Shown here: positions 39,333 through 49,009 of the stretch, piece after piece | Layout of the letters: the number at the start of each line of letters is the position of its first letter | Position numbering within the stretch: the stretch's first letter is position 1 | Source: Gammaproteobacteria bacterium | GTDB lineage: Bacteria; Pseudomonadota; Gammaproteobacteria; Pseudomonadales; Pseudomonadaceae | DNA: 64,000 bases | Assembly (NCBI GenBank): GCA_018826895.1 | Contig: JAHJYA010000001.1 | Span: 1 to 64,000 of the forward strand | Reading direction: 5' to 3' | The notes under the pieces: model-generated | Database searches by the model: none | What the model was told of the DNA's origin: nothing | What the model saw: the letters and a program-made list of their open reading frames with translations, nothing else | Made by a program: the position numbers and the translations under genes

Positions 39333-39914
39333 TCAGGCGTGCCGGCGCTGCTGCAGCTCGATACGGTTCTGCAGGCGATACAGGTAGGCGAAGCCCTGCT
39401 CCCACTGGTGATGACCGGATTGCACGTTGATATGCCCCGCCCCCCTCAGAATCACCACTTCGCTGCCCCACTGGCGCCCCAGCTCGATGGCGCGCACGGC
39501 ACTGGCGGCGGCATCGTTATCGGAGCCGATCAATAGACTCGGGAACGGCAGCCATACGCGCGCAATCGGCGCGAAGTTCTGCAGCGGCTCGGGGCACCCT
39601 GGGCGCTCGACATCTGCCGGGGCCACCAGCAAGGCACCGCGTACTCGACGCAGCAATTCAGCCGACGCGTGTTGCGCCCAGTGGGCCACGGTGACACAGC
39701 CCAGGCTATGGGCGATCAGAATGACCGGGCGCGGATCGGCTGCCAGCGCATCGTTCAGCGCCGCCACCCAGTCTGCACGGCTGGGGTTGAGCCAATCGGC
39801 CTGCTCGACCCGCACGCTGTTGGGCAGGCTGCGCTGCCAATGGCTTTGCCAATGCTCGGCGGGCGAGCCCTGCCATCCGGGCAGAATCAGATAACGAATT
39901 GCTTCACTGCCCAT
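39333..39914 (-). CDS. Small alpha/beta serine hydrolase (RBBP9/YdeN family)
   Basis: 193-residue cytoplasmic hydrolase. The start region YLILPGWQGSPAEHWQSHWQ is the RBBP9/YdeN hallmark. The nucleophile elbow AHSLG is intact, a later Asp is in LIGSDNDA, and the catalytic His is in GAGHIN. The substrate is unknown. It is divergent from oscA across an AT-rich 247-bp spacer, so it may share sulfur-starvation control. Confidence 0.85.
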   Translation of the reverse strand: MGSEAIRYLILPGWQGSPAEHWQSHWQRSLPNSVRVEQADWLNPSRADWVAALNDALAADPRPVILIAHSLGCVTVAHWAQHASAELLRRVRGALLVAPADVERPGCPEPLQNFAPIARVWLPFPSLLIGSDNDAAASAVRAIELGRQWGSEVVILRGAGHINVQSGHHQWEQGFAYLYRLQNRIELQQRRHA

Positions 39915-40161
39915 GTCGGCGCCTCCTGAACCTTCTATGCCGACAGTCTAGGCAGACCTTAACCAATCTAAAAAAGAATAAAAATTTATTTACTTATTAC
40001 AAAAATCAGGAATTCATAACTCCATTTTTTATTCCATAAAGACATATAAATGTTCTTAAACAATATTTTTAAGAATATTTCAGCCTCTCTACTATTCGCT
40101 CCACGCCCCTGCCGGTGCTCACCTTCAACCAGCTCGGCAGGCGTCATCAAGGAGCCAACCC
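39915..40161. promoter_or_regulatory. AT-rich regulatory region upstream of oscA-sbp-cysTWA
   Basis: A very AT-rich tract (about 39960-40085) in GC-rich DNA, separating the hydrolase gene from oscA. It contains the inverted repeat TTCTTAAA-N7-TTTAAGAA at 40053-40075. The location fits CysB-activated sulfur-starvation control, but I cannot define a CysB box. The oscA ATG has GGAG at 7 nt. Confidence 0.5.
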
Positions 40162-40344
40162 ATGACCGCAACCCTGCGTAACCTCGAAGGCCAGGACGAA
40201 GCCAGCATCCTGCGCGAGATCCAAAGTGCCCTGCATGGCCTGAAGTTCGGCTCGGTCGAAATCACCGTGCACAACGGCCAGGTGGTGCAGATCGAGCGTA
40301 AGGAAAAATTCCGCCTGCAGCCGCCCACCACCAAGAACACCTGA
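40162..40344 (+). CDS. oscA: OscA-type small sulfur-starvation protein (DUF2292/YezD family)
   Basis: 60-residue protein. The central stretch SVEITVHNGQVVQIERKEKF is the DUF2292 signature. In pseudomonads, oscA directly precedes sbp and has been linked to use of organosulfur sources and to chromate stress; its biochemical role is not settled. The GGAG at 40151-40154 supports the start. It lies 154 bp before sbp on the same strand and is probably co-transcribed. Confidence 0.9.
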   Translation: MTATLRNLEGQDEASILREIQSALHGLKFGSVEITVHNGQVVQIERKEKFRLQPPTTKNT

Positions 40345-40498
40345 TCAAGTGCTAGCCCGACTGGACAACCGGAGGGCGTGACCATGAGCAAAGGCCAAAC
40401 CATGAACACGCACACCCGGTACTGCAGCTGTCGCCCGCGAATGCGCCGCTGAACGCACCCAAACCGCCAACATAAAAATCCAGTTTAGGAGCTGCACC

Positions 40499-41494
40499 AT
40501 GTCCATTCGTCGTTTTGCTCTGGCCGCCCTCGCCAGCGCCCTGATCGCCGGCCCGGCCGCCGCTCAAACCCTGCTCAACGTGTCCTACGACCCGACCCGT
40601 GAGCTGTATAGCGAATTCAACGCTGCCTTCAACAAGCACTGGCAAGCCCAGGGCAATGAAGCAGTGACCATCCAGCAGTCCCACGGCGGTTCGGGCAAGC
40701 AAGCCCGTGCAGTAATCGACGGCCTGCGTGCCGATGTGGTGACCCTGGCCCTGGCCGGCGATATCGACGAGCTGTACAAGCTCGGCAAGCTGATCCCGGA
40801 AAACTGGCAGGAGCGTCTGCCGGATGCCAGCACCCCTTACACCTCGACCATCGTGTTTCTGGTGCGCAAGGGCAACCCGAAAGGCATCAAGGATTGGGAT
40901 GACCTGGTCAAGGCGGGTGTTGAAGTAATCACCCCGAACCCGAAAACCTCCGGCGGTGCGCGCTGGAACCTGCTGGCGGCCTGGGCTTATGCCGAGCAGA
41001 AGTACGGCAGCGAAGAGAAGGCTAAAGAGTTTGTTGCCCAGCTCTATAAAAACGTCCCGGTACTCGACACCGGCGCGCGCGGCTCGACCATTACCTTCGT
41101 TAACAACGGTATTGGCGATGTGCTGTTGGCGTGGGAAAACGAAGCCTTCCTGGCCCTGAAAGAAGAGGGCGGCGACAACTTTGAAATCGTCGCACCGTCA
41201 CTGTCGATCTTGGCCGAACCACCGGTGGCTGTAGTCGATGAAAACGTCGACAAGAAGGGCACCCGCAAAGTGGCTGATGCCTACCTCAACTACCTGTACA
41301 GCGACGAAGGTCAGCGTCTGGCCGCCAAACACTTCTACCGTCCGCGCAACCAGGCCATTGCCAGTGAATTCGCCAAGCAGTTCCCGGAACTGAAACTGGT
41401 GACCATCGACAAGGACTTCAACGGTTGGAAAACCGCACAACCGAAGTTCTTTAACGACGGTGGGGTGTTCGATCAGATCTATCAGGCTCAGTAA
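40499..41494 (+). CDS. sbp: Periplasmic sulfate-binding protein (second set)
   Basis: 331 residues with a signal peptide ([20 protein letters not shown], cleaved after AAA). The mature part shows [46 protein letters not shown] and [11 protein letters not shown], all standard for Sbp. TTAGGAGCT precedes the ATG. It feeds the complete CysTWA importer encoded downstream. It is diverged from the Sbp at 7543. Confidence 0.96.
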   Translation: MSIRRFALAALASALIAGPAAAQTLLNVSYDPTRELYSEFNAAFNKHWQAQGNEAVTIQQSHGGSGKQARAVIDGLRADVVTLALAGDIDELYKLGKLIPENWQERLPDASTPYTSTIVFLVRKGNPKGIKDWDDLVKAGVEVITPNPKTSGGARWNLLAAWAYAEQKYGSEEKAKEFVAQLYKNVPVLDTGARGSTITFVNNGIGDVLLAWENEAFLALKEEGGDNFEIVAPSLSILAEPPVAVVDENVDKKGTRKVADAYLNYLYSDEGQRLAAKHFYRPRNQAIASEFAKQFPELKLVTIDKDFNGWKTAQPKFFNDGGVFDQIYQAQ

Positions 41495-41640
41495 GTCTGA
41501 TGTAGCTGGGGTGGGTTAGCCGTGTGCTACCCACCCCTTGTTGTGTAAGCGTCGGTCCAGTTGCAGGTCAGTCGGAAAGGGGGATGCCGGCAACAGGGCT
41601 GATTTGAGCGTTCCAACGCAGAAGCAGATAAGGACAGACA

Positions 41641-42459
41641 ATGTCTCGTCGTACTTCCCCGGTCATACCCGGCTTCGGGCTGACGCTGGGCTACACCCTG
41701 GTGTACCTCAGCCTGTTGGTGCTGATTCCTCTGGGTGCCATGTTCGTTCACGCCGCTCAACTCACCTGGGGTGAGTTCTGGGCAATTATTTCCTCACCGC
41801 GGGTACTGGCTGCGCTTAAGCTGAGCTTTGCCACTGCCTTCGCGGCCGCCGTAATCAACGGCATTATCGGCACATTGCTGGCTTGGGCGTTGGTGCGTTA
41901 CACCTTCCCAGGCCGCAAGGTTATCGAAGCGATGATCGACTTGCCCTTCGCCTTGCCCACCGCCGTTGCCGGTATCGCCTTGACCGCGCTGTATGCCCCT
42001 AATGGGCTGGTCGGGCAGTTCGCCACGGACCTAGGTTTCAAGATTGCATACACCCCTATCGGCATTACCCTGGCGCTGACCTTTGTCACCCTGCCATTTG
42101 TGGTGCGCACCATTCAGCCGGTGCTGGCCGATATTCCCCGTGAGGTCGAAGAGGCTGCGGCCTGCCTGGGTGCCAAGCCGCTGCAGGTATTCCGCTACGT
42201 GCTGCTGCCAGCGTTACTGCCGGCCTGGCTGACCGGCTTCTCGCTGGCGTTTGCCCGCGGTGTTGGTGAGTACGGTTCGGTGATTTTTATCGCCGGCAAT
42301 ATGCCGATGAAGACCGAGATCCTGCCGCTGCTGATCATGGTCAAACTCGACCAATACGACTATCACGGCGCGACGGCTATCGGCGTGCTGATGCTGGTGG
42401 TCTCCTTTATTCTGCTGCTGCTGATCAACCTGCTGCAGCGCCAGATCGCCAAGTCCTGA
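41641..42459 (+). CDS. cysT: Sulfate ABC transporter permease CysT (second set)
   Basis: 272-residue inner-membrane permease. Family features are [40 protein letters not shown], and the EAA loop [23 protein letters not shown] lies before the ATG. There is a 146-bp gap after sbp, with no strong hairpin, unlike the first cluster. Coupled with cysW after 10 bp. Confidence 0.96.
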   Translation: MSRRTSPVIPGFGLTLGYTLVYLSLLVLIPLGAMFVHAAQLTWGEFWAIISSPRVLAALKLSFATAFAAAVINGIIGTLLAWALVRYTFPGRKVIEAMIDLPFALPTAVAGIALTALYAPNGLVGQFATDLGFKIAYTPIGITLALTFVTLPFVVRTIQPVLADIPREVEEAAACLGAKPLQVFRYVLLPALLPAWLTGFSLAFARGVGEYGSVIFIAGNMPMKTEILPLLIMVKLDQYDYHGATAIGVLMLVVSFILLLLINLLQRQIAKS

Positions 42460-42469
42460 GGAGGTCGCC

Positions 42470-43342
42470 ATGTCTTCTGTAACCCTAAGCGCGTCAGCCT
42501 CGGCCAACGCAGCACGGCGCGGCAATGTGCTCGGTCGCAGACTGCTGATCATCAGCGCCTGGCTGGTGTTCGCGCTGTTTCTGCTGTTGCCGCTGTTTAT
42601 CGTGCTGAGCGAGGCATTGAAGCACGGCTTCGGCACCTTCTTTGGCGCGATCTTCGAGCCCGACGCCATCAGCGCGTTGAAACTGACCCTTCTCGCTGTG
42701 GGCATTTCAGTGCCGCTGAACCTAGTGTTCGGCGTGGCGGCTGCCTGGTGCGTGAGCAAGTACGAGTTTCGCGGCAAGAGTCTGCTGGTCACCCTGATAG
42801 ACCTACCGTTCTCGGTGTCGCCAGTGATCGCCGGTCTGATCTACGTGCTGCTGTTCGGTGCCCAGGGCTTCTTCGGCCCCTGGCTGCGCGAGCACGATAT
42901 CCAGATCATCTTCGCCTTGCCGGGCATCGTCCTGGCCACGGTGTTCGTAACCGTGCCATTTGTAGCTCGCGAGCTGATCCCGCTGATGCAGGAGCAGGGC
43001 ACCCAGGAAGAGGAGGCCGCGCGCCTGCTCGGCGCCAACGGTTGGCAGATGTTCTGGCACGTGACCCTACCGAATATCAAATGGGGCCTGATCTACGGTG
43101 TGGTGCTCTGTACCGCACGGGCCATGGGCGAGTTCGGTGCGGTCTCGGTGGTCTCCGGGCATATTCGCGGTTACACCAATACGCTGCCGTTGCATGTCGA
43201 GATTCTCTACAACGAATACAATCACGTAGCCGCATTCAGCGTCGCCAGCCTGCTGTTGCTGATGGCGGTGTTTATCCTGCTGCTCAAGCAGTGGAGCGAG
43301 TCCCGTATCAACCGCCTGAAAGCCAGTGCTGGCGAGGAATAA
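42470..43342 (+). CDS. cysW: Sulfate ABC transporter permease CysW (second set)
   Basis: 290-residue permease with about six helices. The EAA loop reads [19 protein letters not shown], and the segment [20 protein letters not shown] is typical. GAGGAGGTCGCC precedes the ATG, a very strong ribosome site. It pairs with CysT. The first-cluster CysW has DIPYAVSPVVAGLCYLVVYG at the same place, showing two distinct paralogues. Confidence 0.96.
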   Translation: MSSVTLSASASANAARRGNVLGRRLLIISAWLVFALFLLLPLFIVLSEALKHGFGTFFGAIFEPDAISALKLTLLAVGISVPLNLVFGVAAAWCVSKYEFRGKSLLVTLIDLPFSVSPVIAGLIYVLLFGAQGFFGPWLREHDIQIIFALPGIVLATVFVTVPFVARELIPLMQEQGTQEEEAARLLGANGWQMFWHVTLPNIKWGLIYGVVLCTARAMGEFGAVSVVSGHIRGYTNTLPLHVEILYNEYNHVAAFSVASLLLLMAVFILLLKQWSESRINRLKASAGEE

Positions 43343-43345
43343 GTA

Positions 43346-44329
43346 ATGTCGATCGTAATTTCCAATGTCAGCAAAAACTTCAATGCGTTCAAAGCACTGA
43401 ACGACATCAACCTGAATATCAACAGCGGTGAGCTGGTGGCCCTGCTCGGCCCGTCCGGCTGCGGCAAGACCACCCTGCTGCGCATCATCGCCGGCTTGGA
43501 AACCCCGGACTCGGGCAACATCGTGTTCCACGGCGAAGACGTGTCCGAGCATGACGTGCGTGATCGCAAGGTCGGCTTCGTGTTCCAGCACTACGCCCTG
43601 TTCCGCCACATGACGGTATTTGAGAACGTCGCCTTCGGCCTGCGCATGAAGCCCAAGGGCGAGCGGCCGAACGAGAACACCATCAAGAAGAAGGTCCACG
43701 ACCTGCTCGACCTGGTGCAACTCGACTGGCTGGCCGACCGCTACCCGGAACAGCTATCCGGTGGCCAGCGCCAGCGTATCGCCCTGGCCCGCGCCCTGGC
43801 GGTCGAGCCCAAGGTGCTGCTGCTCGACGAACCCTTCGGCGCCCTCGACGCCAAGGTACGCAAGGAGCTGCGCCGCTGGCTGGCGCGCCTGCACGAAGAA
43901 GTGCACCTGACCAGCGTGTTCGTCACCCACGACCAGGAAGAAGCCATGGAAGTGGCCGACCGCATCGTGGTGATGAACAAGGGCGTGGTCGAACAGATCG
44001 GCTCGCCGGCCGAGGTTTATGAGAAGCCGTCCAGCGACTTCGTCTACCACTTCCTTGGTGACGCCAACCGCCTGTATATCGGCGGCGACCACCATGTGCT
44101 GTTCCGCCCCCACGAAATTCACCTGTCGCTGCAACCCGACACCGATCACCGCGCAGGCGAAGTGCGCGACATTCGCCCGCTCGGCGCAATCACCCGGGTC
44201 ACCCTCAAGGTGGAAGGTCAGGACGAGCTGATCGAAGCCGAAGTGGCCAAGGATCATGTCAGCCTGGACCAACTGGCGCGCGGCACCACGCTGTACTTCA
44301 AACCCAAGGCCGGCCACCCCGCGCCCTGA
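43346..44329 (+). CDS. cysA: Sulfate ABC transporter ATPase CysA
   Basis: 327 residues. Walker [13 protein letters not shown], signature [15 protein letters not shown], Walker [13 protein letters not shown], switch [11 protein letters not shown], then a TOBE-type C-terminal domain with FRPHEIHLS. The ATG follows cysW by 3 bp, with GAGGA upstream. It is the only CysA in the window and is likely shared with the cysA-less first permease pair. REP-type repeats follow. Confidence 0.96.
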   Translation: MSIVISNVSKNFNAFKALNDINLNINSGELVALLGPSGCGKTTLLRIIAGLETPDSGNIVFHGEDVSEHDVRDRKVGFVFQHYALFRHMTVFENVAFGLRMKPKGERPNENTIKKKVHDLLDLVQLDWLADRYPEQLSGGQRQRIALARALAVEPKVLLLDEPFGALDAKVRKELRRWLARLHEEVHLTSVFVTHDQEEAMEVADRIVVMNKGVVEQIGSPAEVYEKPSSDFVYHFLGDANRLYIGGDHHVLFRPHEIHLSLQPDTDHRAGEVRDIRPLGAITRVTLKVEGQDELIEAEVAKDHVSLDQLARGTTLYFKPKAGHPAP

Positions 44330-44343
44330 GCCTTTACGGGCTG

Positions 44344-44429
44344 TTGTAGGAGCGAAGGAGGCGCCTAGCCTTTATTCGCGATTGGTTTTGATCGCGCTGA
44401 AAGCATCGCGAATAAATTCGCTCCTACAG
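44344..44429. repeat. REP-type inverted repeat (TGTAGGAGCGAA)
   Basis: Outer arms TGTAGGAGCGAA (44345-44356) and its complement (44418-44429), and inner arms TTTATTCGCGAT (44371) and ATCGCGAATAAA (44405). This is the common Pseudomonas REP/BIME pattern. It lies just after cysA and may end or protect the operon message. Confidence 0.8.
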
Positions 44430-44442
44430 ACCTAAATAGATC

Positions 44443-44546
44443 GTTCCCACGTCGATACGTCGAACCGTCCGCGTGGGCATACCTCGCGCATCGCTAAAAC
44501 GGACGCAGAGCGTCCCGAGCAGGGTTACCACGCAGAGCGTGGGAAC
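44443..44546. repeat. Second REP family (GTTCCCACG...CGTGGGAAC)
   Basis: Inverted arms GTTCCCACG and CGTGGGAAC bound a 104-bp unit with internal GACGCAGAGCGTC and CACGCAGAGCGTG palindromes. It differs from the neighbouring TGTAGGAGCGAA family. Confidence 0.65.
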
Positions 44547-44573
44547 CATCGAAACCTGAACCTATACGCGCAG

Positions 44574-44633
44574 TTGTAGGAGCGAATTTATTCGCGATTG
44601 ATCGAGCAGGCGCTACAAGCGTCGCGGCTAAAA
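44574..44633. repeat. REP-type half element
   Basis: TGTAGGAGCGAATTTATTCG, followed by CGATTGATC and TCGCGGCTAAA, is a second copy of the first REP family, without its closing arm. With the two units above it fills most of the 44330-44827 gap. The rest of the gap holds a palindrome (44725) and the leader of the next gene. Confidence 0.6.
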
Positions 44634-44724
44634 CGCAACGCCGTCCGTTCGCTCCGCCATGTTGCCGCGGAAACCTCAGCAGGTTCTGGCAATCAAGCCG
44701 CTATCGTCTGCGAAATCACTCTTT

Positions 44725-44738
44725 CGGGTAATTACCCG
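44725..44738. promoter_or_regulatory. Perfect 14-bp palindrome upstream of a secreted protein gene
   Basis: CGGGTAATTACCCG lies about 90 bp before the start of the gene at 44828. Size and position suggest a dimeric regulator site, but no family is assigned. Confidence 0.3.
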
Positions 44739-44827
44739 GGTGTTCGTCTGCAGTACCCTAAGCACCGCCCTTGAACTACGCTGGGGCAGTCACCCTGCTC
44801 ACAACAATAATAAGGAGCGCATTGGGA

Positions 44828-45571
44828 ATGCACATCTACGTACGTTTACGCCCGTTACTCGGCCACCTGCTCGGCCTGCTGATCCTGCTATCGCCCGTGG
44901 CCTTCGCCGAAGCGGTCAGCCCGCAGGAGCAGGTCCAGGTTTTCGCCAGCCGCGCCACCAGCAGCCTGCTGCTGTTACGCGGCGAAGGTTTTCAGCAACG
45001 CCACCAGGCACGCCTGGAGGGCGACATTGAGGCCCTCGCCAGCGCCGTGCAGGGCTTGCCACAAGCCAGCGATACCTTGCGCAACAGCCATCAGCTATTG
45101 GTTACCGAACTGCGCCGCGGTGTTTCCTTTGGCCCCAGTGAAGATGACGTGCCCTGGGGTTATCCCCAGGCCCTGAGCAAGGCGCTGCGCGATTTTCTTC
45201 ACGAAGCCCGTCAGCAACCCAGCACGAGTGGCAGCGAACTGTCGGCCAAGATCGAGTACCTGGCCGTGCAGTACCTGAGCCGCGCCTATATCGGCAGCTT
45301 CGAGATCGCACGCGAGCAGCCGGACACCTACCTGGGCCAGGACGAACGCCTGCTGGTGCCGGCCATCGACGCCGAACTGGCCAGCCTGGGAGATGCCGCC
45401 AACCCGGAGCTCGCCAAGTTGAAGGTGCGCTGGGACTACCTCAAGGCTGCGCTCAACGACATGAACAGCAAGAGCAACACCCTGCAAAGTGTCTCAGGCC
45501 GGCCATTCGCGCCCATCACCGTGGACCGTCACACCCGCTCGCTGACCTCGCAGTGGATGGCCATGTACTGA
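44828..45571 (+). CDS. Exported protein of unknown function
   Basis: 247 residues with a signal peptide (hydrophobic GHLLGLLILLSPVAFA, cut before EAVSPQ). The body is mostly amphipathic helix, resembling type IV pili methyl-accepting or Pil-Chp-like periplasmic helices only in a general way; I recognise no domain. It contains many Gln/Leu heptad-like stretches (ALASAVQGLPQASDTL, NSHQLLVTELRRG). The ATG at 44828 is chosen; AAGGAG lies 10 nt upstream, and an in-frame TTG two codons earlier is possible. It is isolated from cysA by repeats and converges on the Mpo1-like gene. Confidence 0.7.
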   Translation: MHIYVRLRPLLGHLLGLLILLSPVAFAEAVSPQEQVQVFASRATSSLLLLRGEGFQQRHQARLEGDIEALASAVQGLPQASDTLRNSHQLLVTELRRGVSFGPSEDDVPWGYPQALSKALRDFLHEARQQPSTSGSELSAKIEYLAVQYLSRAYIGSFEIAREQPDTYLGQDERLLVPAIDAELASLGDAANPELAKLKVRWDYLKAALNDMNSKSNTLQSVSGRPFAPITVDRHTRSLTSQWMAMY

Positions 45572-45576
45572 CCCGC

Positions 45577-46101
45577 TCAGGCCCTCGCGCGTTGCTCACG
45601 CAGCGCCGTGGGGCCAGCGCGTTCGACCACCACCTGCTCTACCTCGCGGCGCAGGCCGAGGAGGAAGGCCGCCTCAGCGACCACAAACAACGGGCCGATT
45701 ATCAGCCCCATGATGTCGTCGACGAACGCCGGCTTGCGACCCTCGTAGTAGTGGCCGACAAACTGGATCACCCAGCCGATCACGAACAACCCCAACCCAG
45801 CGCCCAGCCAGACACCGGTTGGCTGCTGCGCCAACGCAGCCGCAGCCCACAGGCACAGCCCGAGCAAGGCACCCATAAACAGACCAAAGCGCAGATCCAG
45901 GCGCAGATAGAACAACCCGGCCGCCAGCGCAGCGAAGCTCGCCGGTGATAGCCACAGCCCCGCGAGCGACAGACCTGGGCGGGCGAGCAGAATGGTCACG
46001 GCCAGCAGGATCATCGGGATGCCGATGAAATGCGTGGCGATATTGCGTGGGTCACGGTGGTAGGCCGCGTATTGGGCCAGGTGATCGGTCAGTGTCTTCA
46101 T
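45577..46101 (-). CDS. Mpo1-like (DUF962) membrane protein
   Basis: 174 residues, about four hydrophobic helices. The family motifs are present: HRDPRNIATHFIGIP (about 15-29) and FVGHYYEGRKPAF (about 115-127), whose His residues bind iron in the yeast relative Mpo1, a dioxygenase that removes one carbon from 2-hydroxy fatty acids. A comparable role in lipid turnover is inferred. The ATG at 46101 is chosen; an ATG at 46161 lies upstream. Divergent from the Crp/Fnr gene by 90 bp. Confidence 0.85.
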   Translation of the reverse strand: MKTLTDHLAQYAAYHRDPRNIATHFIGIPMILLAVTILLARPGLSLAGLWLSPASFAALAAGLFYLRLDLRFGLFMGALLGLCLWAAAALAQQPTGVWLGAGLGLFVIGWVIQFVGHYYEGRKPAFVDDIMGLIIGPLFVVAEAAFLLGLRREVEQVVVERAGPTALREQRARA

Positions 46102-46191
46102 TGTTATTGTCCTCAACCGGGATAGGTCGGACGATAATGAGCGCACGCGCCCGTGCGGCACTGTCAGCTAGGCGACAAACCGAGGTTTCTC

Positions 46192-46893
46192 ATGCCCGAA
46201 CACGCGCTCTACCGCGCCCAGTTGCGCGAAGGCCACTGGTTCAGCGCCCTGCCCGAGATATTGCAAACCACCCTGTTGGCGCGTGCCAGCGTGGTGCGCC
46301 TGGCGCCCGGCCAGCGCTTGTTCCGCCGTGGTGATCCGCCCAGTGGTCTGTATGCCGTGGTCGAGGGCGCGATGCGCGTCGGGGCGGTGGCCGCCAACGG
46401 CAAGGAGGCGCTGCTGACCCTGGTCGAGCCGCCCTACTGGTTCGGCGAGATTTCCCTGTTCGATGGCCAGCCGCGCACCCACGATGCCTTCGCCGACGGC
46501 GCCAGCACCTTGCTCTGGGTGCGCCAGGCCGAGCTGCTCAACCTGCTCCAGCAGCATCCCGCCTACTGGCGCGATTTCGCGTTGCTGATGAGCCAGAAAC
46601 TGCGCCTGGCCTTCAATGCCCTGGAGGAAATCAGCCTGCTGCCCGCCGCGCCACGGCTCGCCCGGCGCCTGCTGCTGATGGCGCAGAATTACGGCGAAGG
46701 TGAGCCGCGCCAGGTGCTGCATCTGGCCCAGGAGCAACTGGCGCTGATGCTCGCCCTGTCCCGCCAGACCACTAACCAGATCCTCAAGGAGCTGGAAGCT
46801 CAGGGCATCCTGCGCCTGACCTACGGCGAGATCGAGCTGCTCGATCTGCCGCGCTTGCAGGCTGCGGCACTCCAGGCGGGCGCCGCACGTTAA
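46192..46893 (+). CDS. Crp/Fnr-family transcription regulator
   Basis: 233 residues. An N-terminal cyclic-nucleotide-type beta-roll (about 15-130; RLFRRGDPPSGLYAVVEGAM, PYWFGEISLFDGQPRTHDA) is followed by a C-terminal winged helix (about 150-225; QLALMLALSRQTTNQILKEL). No Cys cluster for an iron-sulfur centre is visible, so it is not an Fnr/Anr oxygen sensor. GAGG lies 6 nt before the ATG at 46192. Effector and targets are unknown; the divergent Mpo1-like gene is an obvious candidate. Confidence 0.88.
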   Translation: MPEHALYRAQLREGHWFSALPEILQTTLLARASVVRLAPGQRLFRRGDPPSGLYAVVEGAMRVGAVAANGKEALLTLVEPPYWFGEISLFDGQPRTHDAFADGASTLLWVRQAELLNLLQQHPAYWRDFALLMSQKLRLAFNALEEISLLPAAPRLARRLLLMAQNYGEGEPRQVLHLAQEQLALMLALSRQTTNQILKELEAQGILRLTYGEIELLDLPRLQAAALQAGAAR

Positions 46894-46985
46894 GATGCTG
46901 ACACAGTACCCAAGCGAACACTGGCAGCTGGCCAGTGTCTGAGCGCTGTCAGCCACCCTTCATCGCCTTGCCGAGAACCCGCCGT

Positions 46986-48935
46986 ATGCCGATGCCCCAT
47001 GCCCACCCCGACTCGTCCCTGCCCGAGGTGCTTGCCGGCCCGCTGCTGCGCCGCCTCGAACAGCAGCGGCTGGTGCTCTGGCTGGTCGCATCAACGCCCT
47101 TGCAGTTGTGCCTGCAGTTGCACCCAGCCGATGCCGAGCCCCGCGACTACGCGCTGGATCAACACAGCTGCCGGGTGCTGCCGATTGGCGAGCACGCCTT
47201 TATCCACTTGATCGACCTGCAACTCGACCAGGCGCTGCCCCAGGATGCGCAGATCGACTACGACCTGCTGATCGACAGCGCTGAGGGCGCGCGCGGCATC
47301 GCCGACTGGGCGCCGTACCTGCTGTATGGCGAGGCGCAACGGCCAAATTTTGTCCTGCGCGGGCAGCTCGACAACCTGCTCCACGGCTCCTGCCGCAAAC
47401 CTCACCATGCCGCCGCCGATGGCCTGCTCTGCGTCGACCGCTTGCTCGGCGAAGCCCACGCGCCCGAAGAGCGCCCGGCACTGCTGTTGATGACCGGCGA
47501 TCAGGTGTATGCCGACGATGTCAGCGGCCCGCTGCTGCGCGCCATTCACCAGGTCATCGCATGCCTCGGGCTGTTTGGCGAGCGCCTGGAAGGTGCCATT
47601 GTCGAAGACAGCGATGCGCTCTATGCGCACCCGGCCGGCTACTACCAGCGTGCCGATCTGCTACCGGAACTCGACAGCAACGAAACCCTGCGCGAGAAGT
47701 TCTTTGGCGGGGTGAAAAAACCTATCTTCACCACCAGCAGCGCCGACAATCACCTGGTGACCCTGGCCGAAATGCTGGCCATGTACCTGCTGGTCTGGTC
47801 ACCGACACCCTGGACCCTGCTTGACGCGGAAATGCCGCCGTTGAGCGAGGAGCAGACCGCGCGCTACCAGGCCGAGCGCGAACATATCGAAGCCTTCCGC
47901 GGCGGTCTCGGCCAGGTCGCACGTGCCTTGGCGCACCTGCCGACGCTGATGATCTTCGACGACCACGATGTCACCGATGACTGGAACCTCTCGGCCAAGT
48001 GGGAAGAAACCGCCTACGGTCATCCGTTTTCCAAACGCATCATCGGCAACGCCCTGAGCGCCTACCTGCTGTGCCAGGGCTGGGGCAACAACCCCGATGT
48101 ATTCGCCGACTGCCTAGAGGCGCTGGACGCCATGCAGGCCGGCCGCGATGGGCGCGGGCACCTCGACAGCGACACCCAGGACAAACTGATCGACCAGTTG
48201 CTGAGCTTTCACCACTGGCATTACGTGTTGCCGAGCAGCCCGGCCCTGGTGGTGCTCGACACCCGCACCCGGCGCTGGCGCAGCGAGCGCAACCTCAAGC
48301 GACCGTCAGGCTTGATGGATTGGGAAGCGCTGTGCGAATTCCAACAGGCATTGCTCGACCACCGCTCGGCGATCATCGTCTCGCCGGCGCCGATGTTTGG
48401 CGTCAAGCTGATTGAGGGCATTCAGAAGCTGTTCAGCTGGGCTGGCCACCCGCTGATGGTCGATGCAGAAAACTGGATGGCGCACCGCGGCGCAGCCAAG
48501 GTCATGCTGAATATTTTCCGCCATTCGCGCACACCGGGTAATTACGTGGTGCTGTCCGGCGATGTGCATTACTCGTTCGTCTACGAGGTGCACATCCGCC
48601 AGCGCAACGAGGGCCCCGCGCTGTGGCAGATCACCAGCAGCGGCCTGAAAAATGAATTCCCGCCGCGTCTGCTGGACTGGTTCGACCGCCTCAACCGCTG
48701 GCTGTACGCGCCCTGGTCGCCGCTCAACTGGCTGACCAAACGCCGGCGCATGCAGGTCAAACCGCGCTTCCCATCACGCAGCAAAGCCGGCGAGCGCCTG
48801 TGGAACGGCGCCGGGGTTGGCCAGGTACGCTTCGACGAGCAAGGCCGCCCGCGGGAAATCCTCCAGCACAACGCCGATGGCTCGCCCAGCACCGCGTTCG
48901 TCAAAGACCGCGACCAGATACGCCGCTCACGATAA
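46986..48935 (+). CDS. PhoD-like metallophosphatase
   Basis: About 649 residues. Metal-binding motifs of the PhoD-like family are visible: MTGDQVYADDVSG, MIFDDHDVTDDWNL and VLSGDVHYSFVYE. There is no signal peptide, so unlike secreted PhoD it is probably cytoplasmic. The N-terminal ~120 residues form a separate domain seen in long bacterial PhoD-like proteins. The substrate is unknown, with phosphodiester or phosphomonoester hydrolysis expected. The start is ambiguous between 46986 and 46992. A repeat follows the stop. Confidence 0.85.
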   Translation: MPMPHAHPDSSLPEVLAGPLLRRLEQQRLVLWLVASTPLQLCLQLHPADAEPRDYALDQHSCRVLPIGEHAFIHLIDLQLDQALPQDAQIDYDLLIDSAEGARGIADWAPYLLYGEAQRPNFVLRGQLDNLLHGSCRKPHHAAADGLLCVDRLLGEAHAPEERPALLLMTGDQVYADDVSGPLLRAIHQVIACLGLFGERLEGAIVEDSDALYAHPAGYYQRADLLPELDSNETLREKFFGGVKKPIFTTSSADNHLVTLAEMLAMYLLVWSPTPWTLLDAEMPPLSEEQTARYQAEREHIEAFRGGLGQVARALAHLPTLMIFDDHDVTDDWNLSAKWEETAYGHPFSKRIIGNALSAYLLCQGWGNNPDVFADCLEALDAMQAGRDGRGHLDSDTQDKLIDQLLSFHHWHYVLPSSPALVVLDTRTRRWRSERNLKRPSGLMDWEALCEFQQALLDHRSAIIVSPAPMFGVKLIEGIQKLFSWAGHPLMVDAENWMAHRGAAKVMLNIFRHSRTPGNYVVLSGDVHYSFVYEVHIRQRNEGPALWQITSSGLKNEFPPRLLDWFDRLNRWLYAPWSPLNWLTKRRRMQVKPRFPSRSKAGERLWNGAGVGQVRFDEQGRPREILQHNADGSPSTAFVKDRDQIRRSR

Positions 48936-48944
48936 GCGCATGGA

Positions 48945-48976
48945 GTAGCCTGGGTGGAGCGCAGCGATACCCGGGA
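48945..48976. repeat. REP-like repeat (GTAGCCTGGGTxGAGCGCAGCG type)
   Basis: Opposite-strand relative of the repeat at 39275. Its 3' end, CCCGGGAAACG, pairs with CGCTTCCCGG around 48992-49001, giving a hairpin between two convergent genes. Confidence 0.5.
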
Positions 48977-49009
48977 AACGATGCCCCAGGTGTCGCTTCC
49001 CGGCGCGCC

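Noticed and set aside
46192..46893. Anr/Fnr oxygen sensor
   Set aside because: No N-terminal Cys cluster for an iron-sulfur centre is visible.
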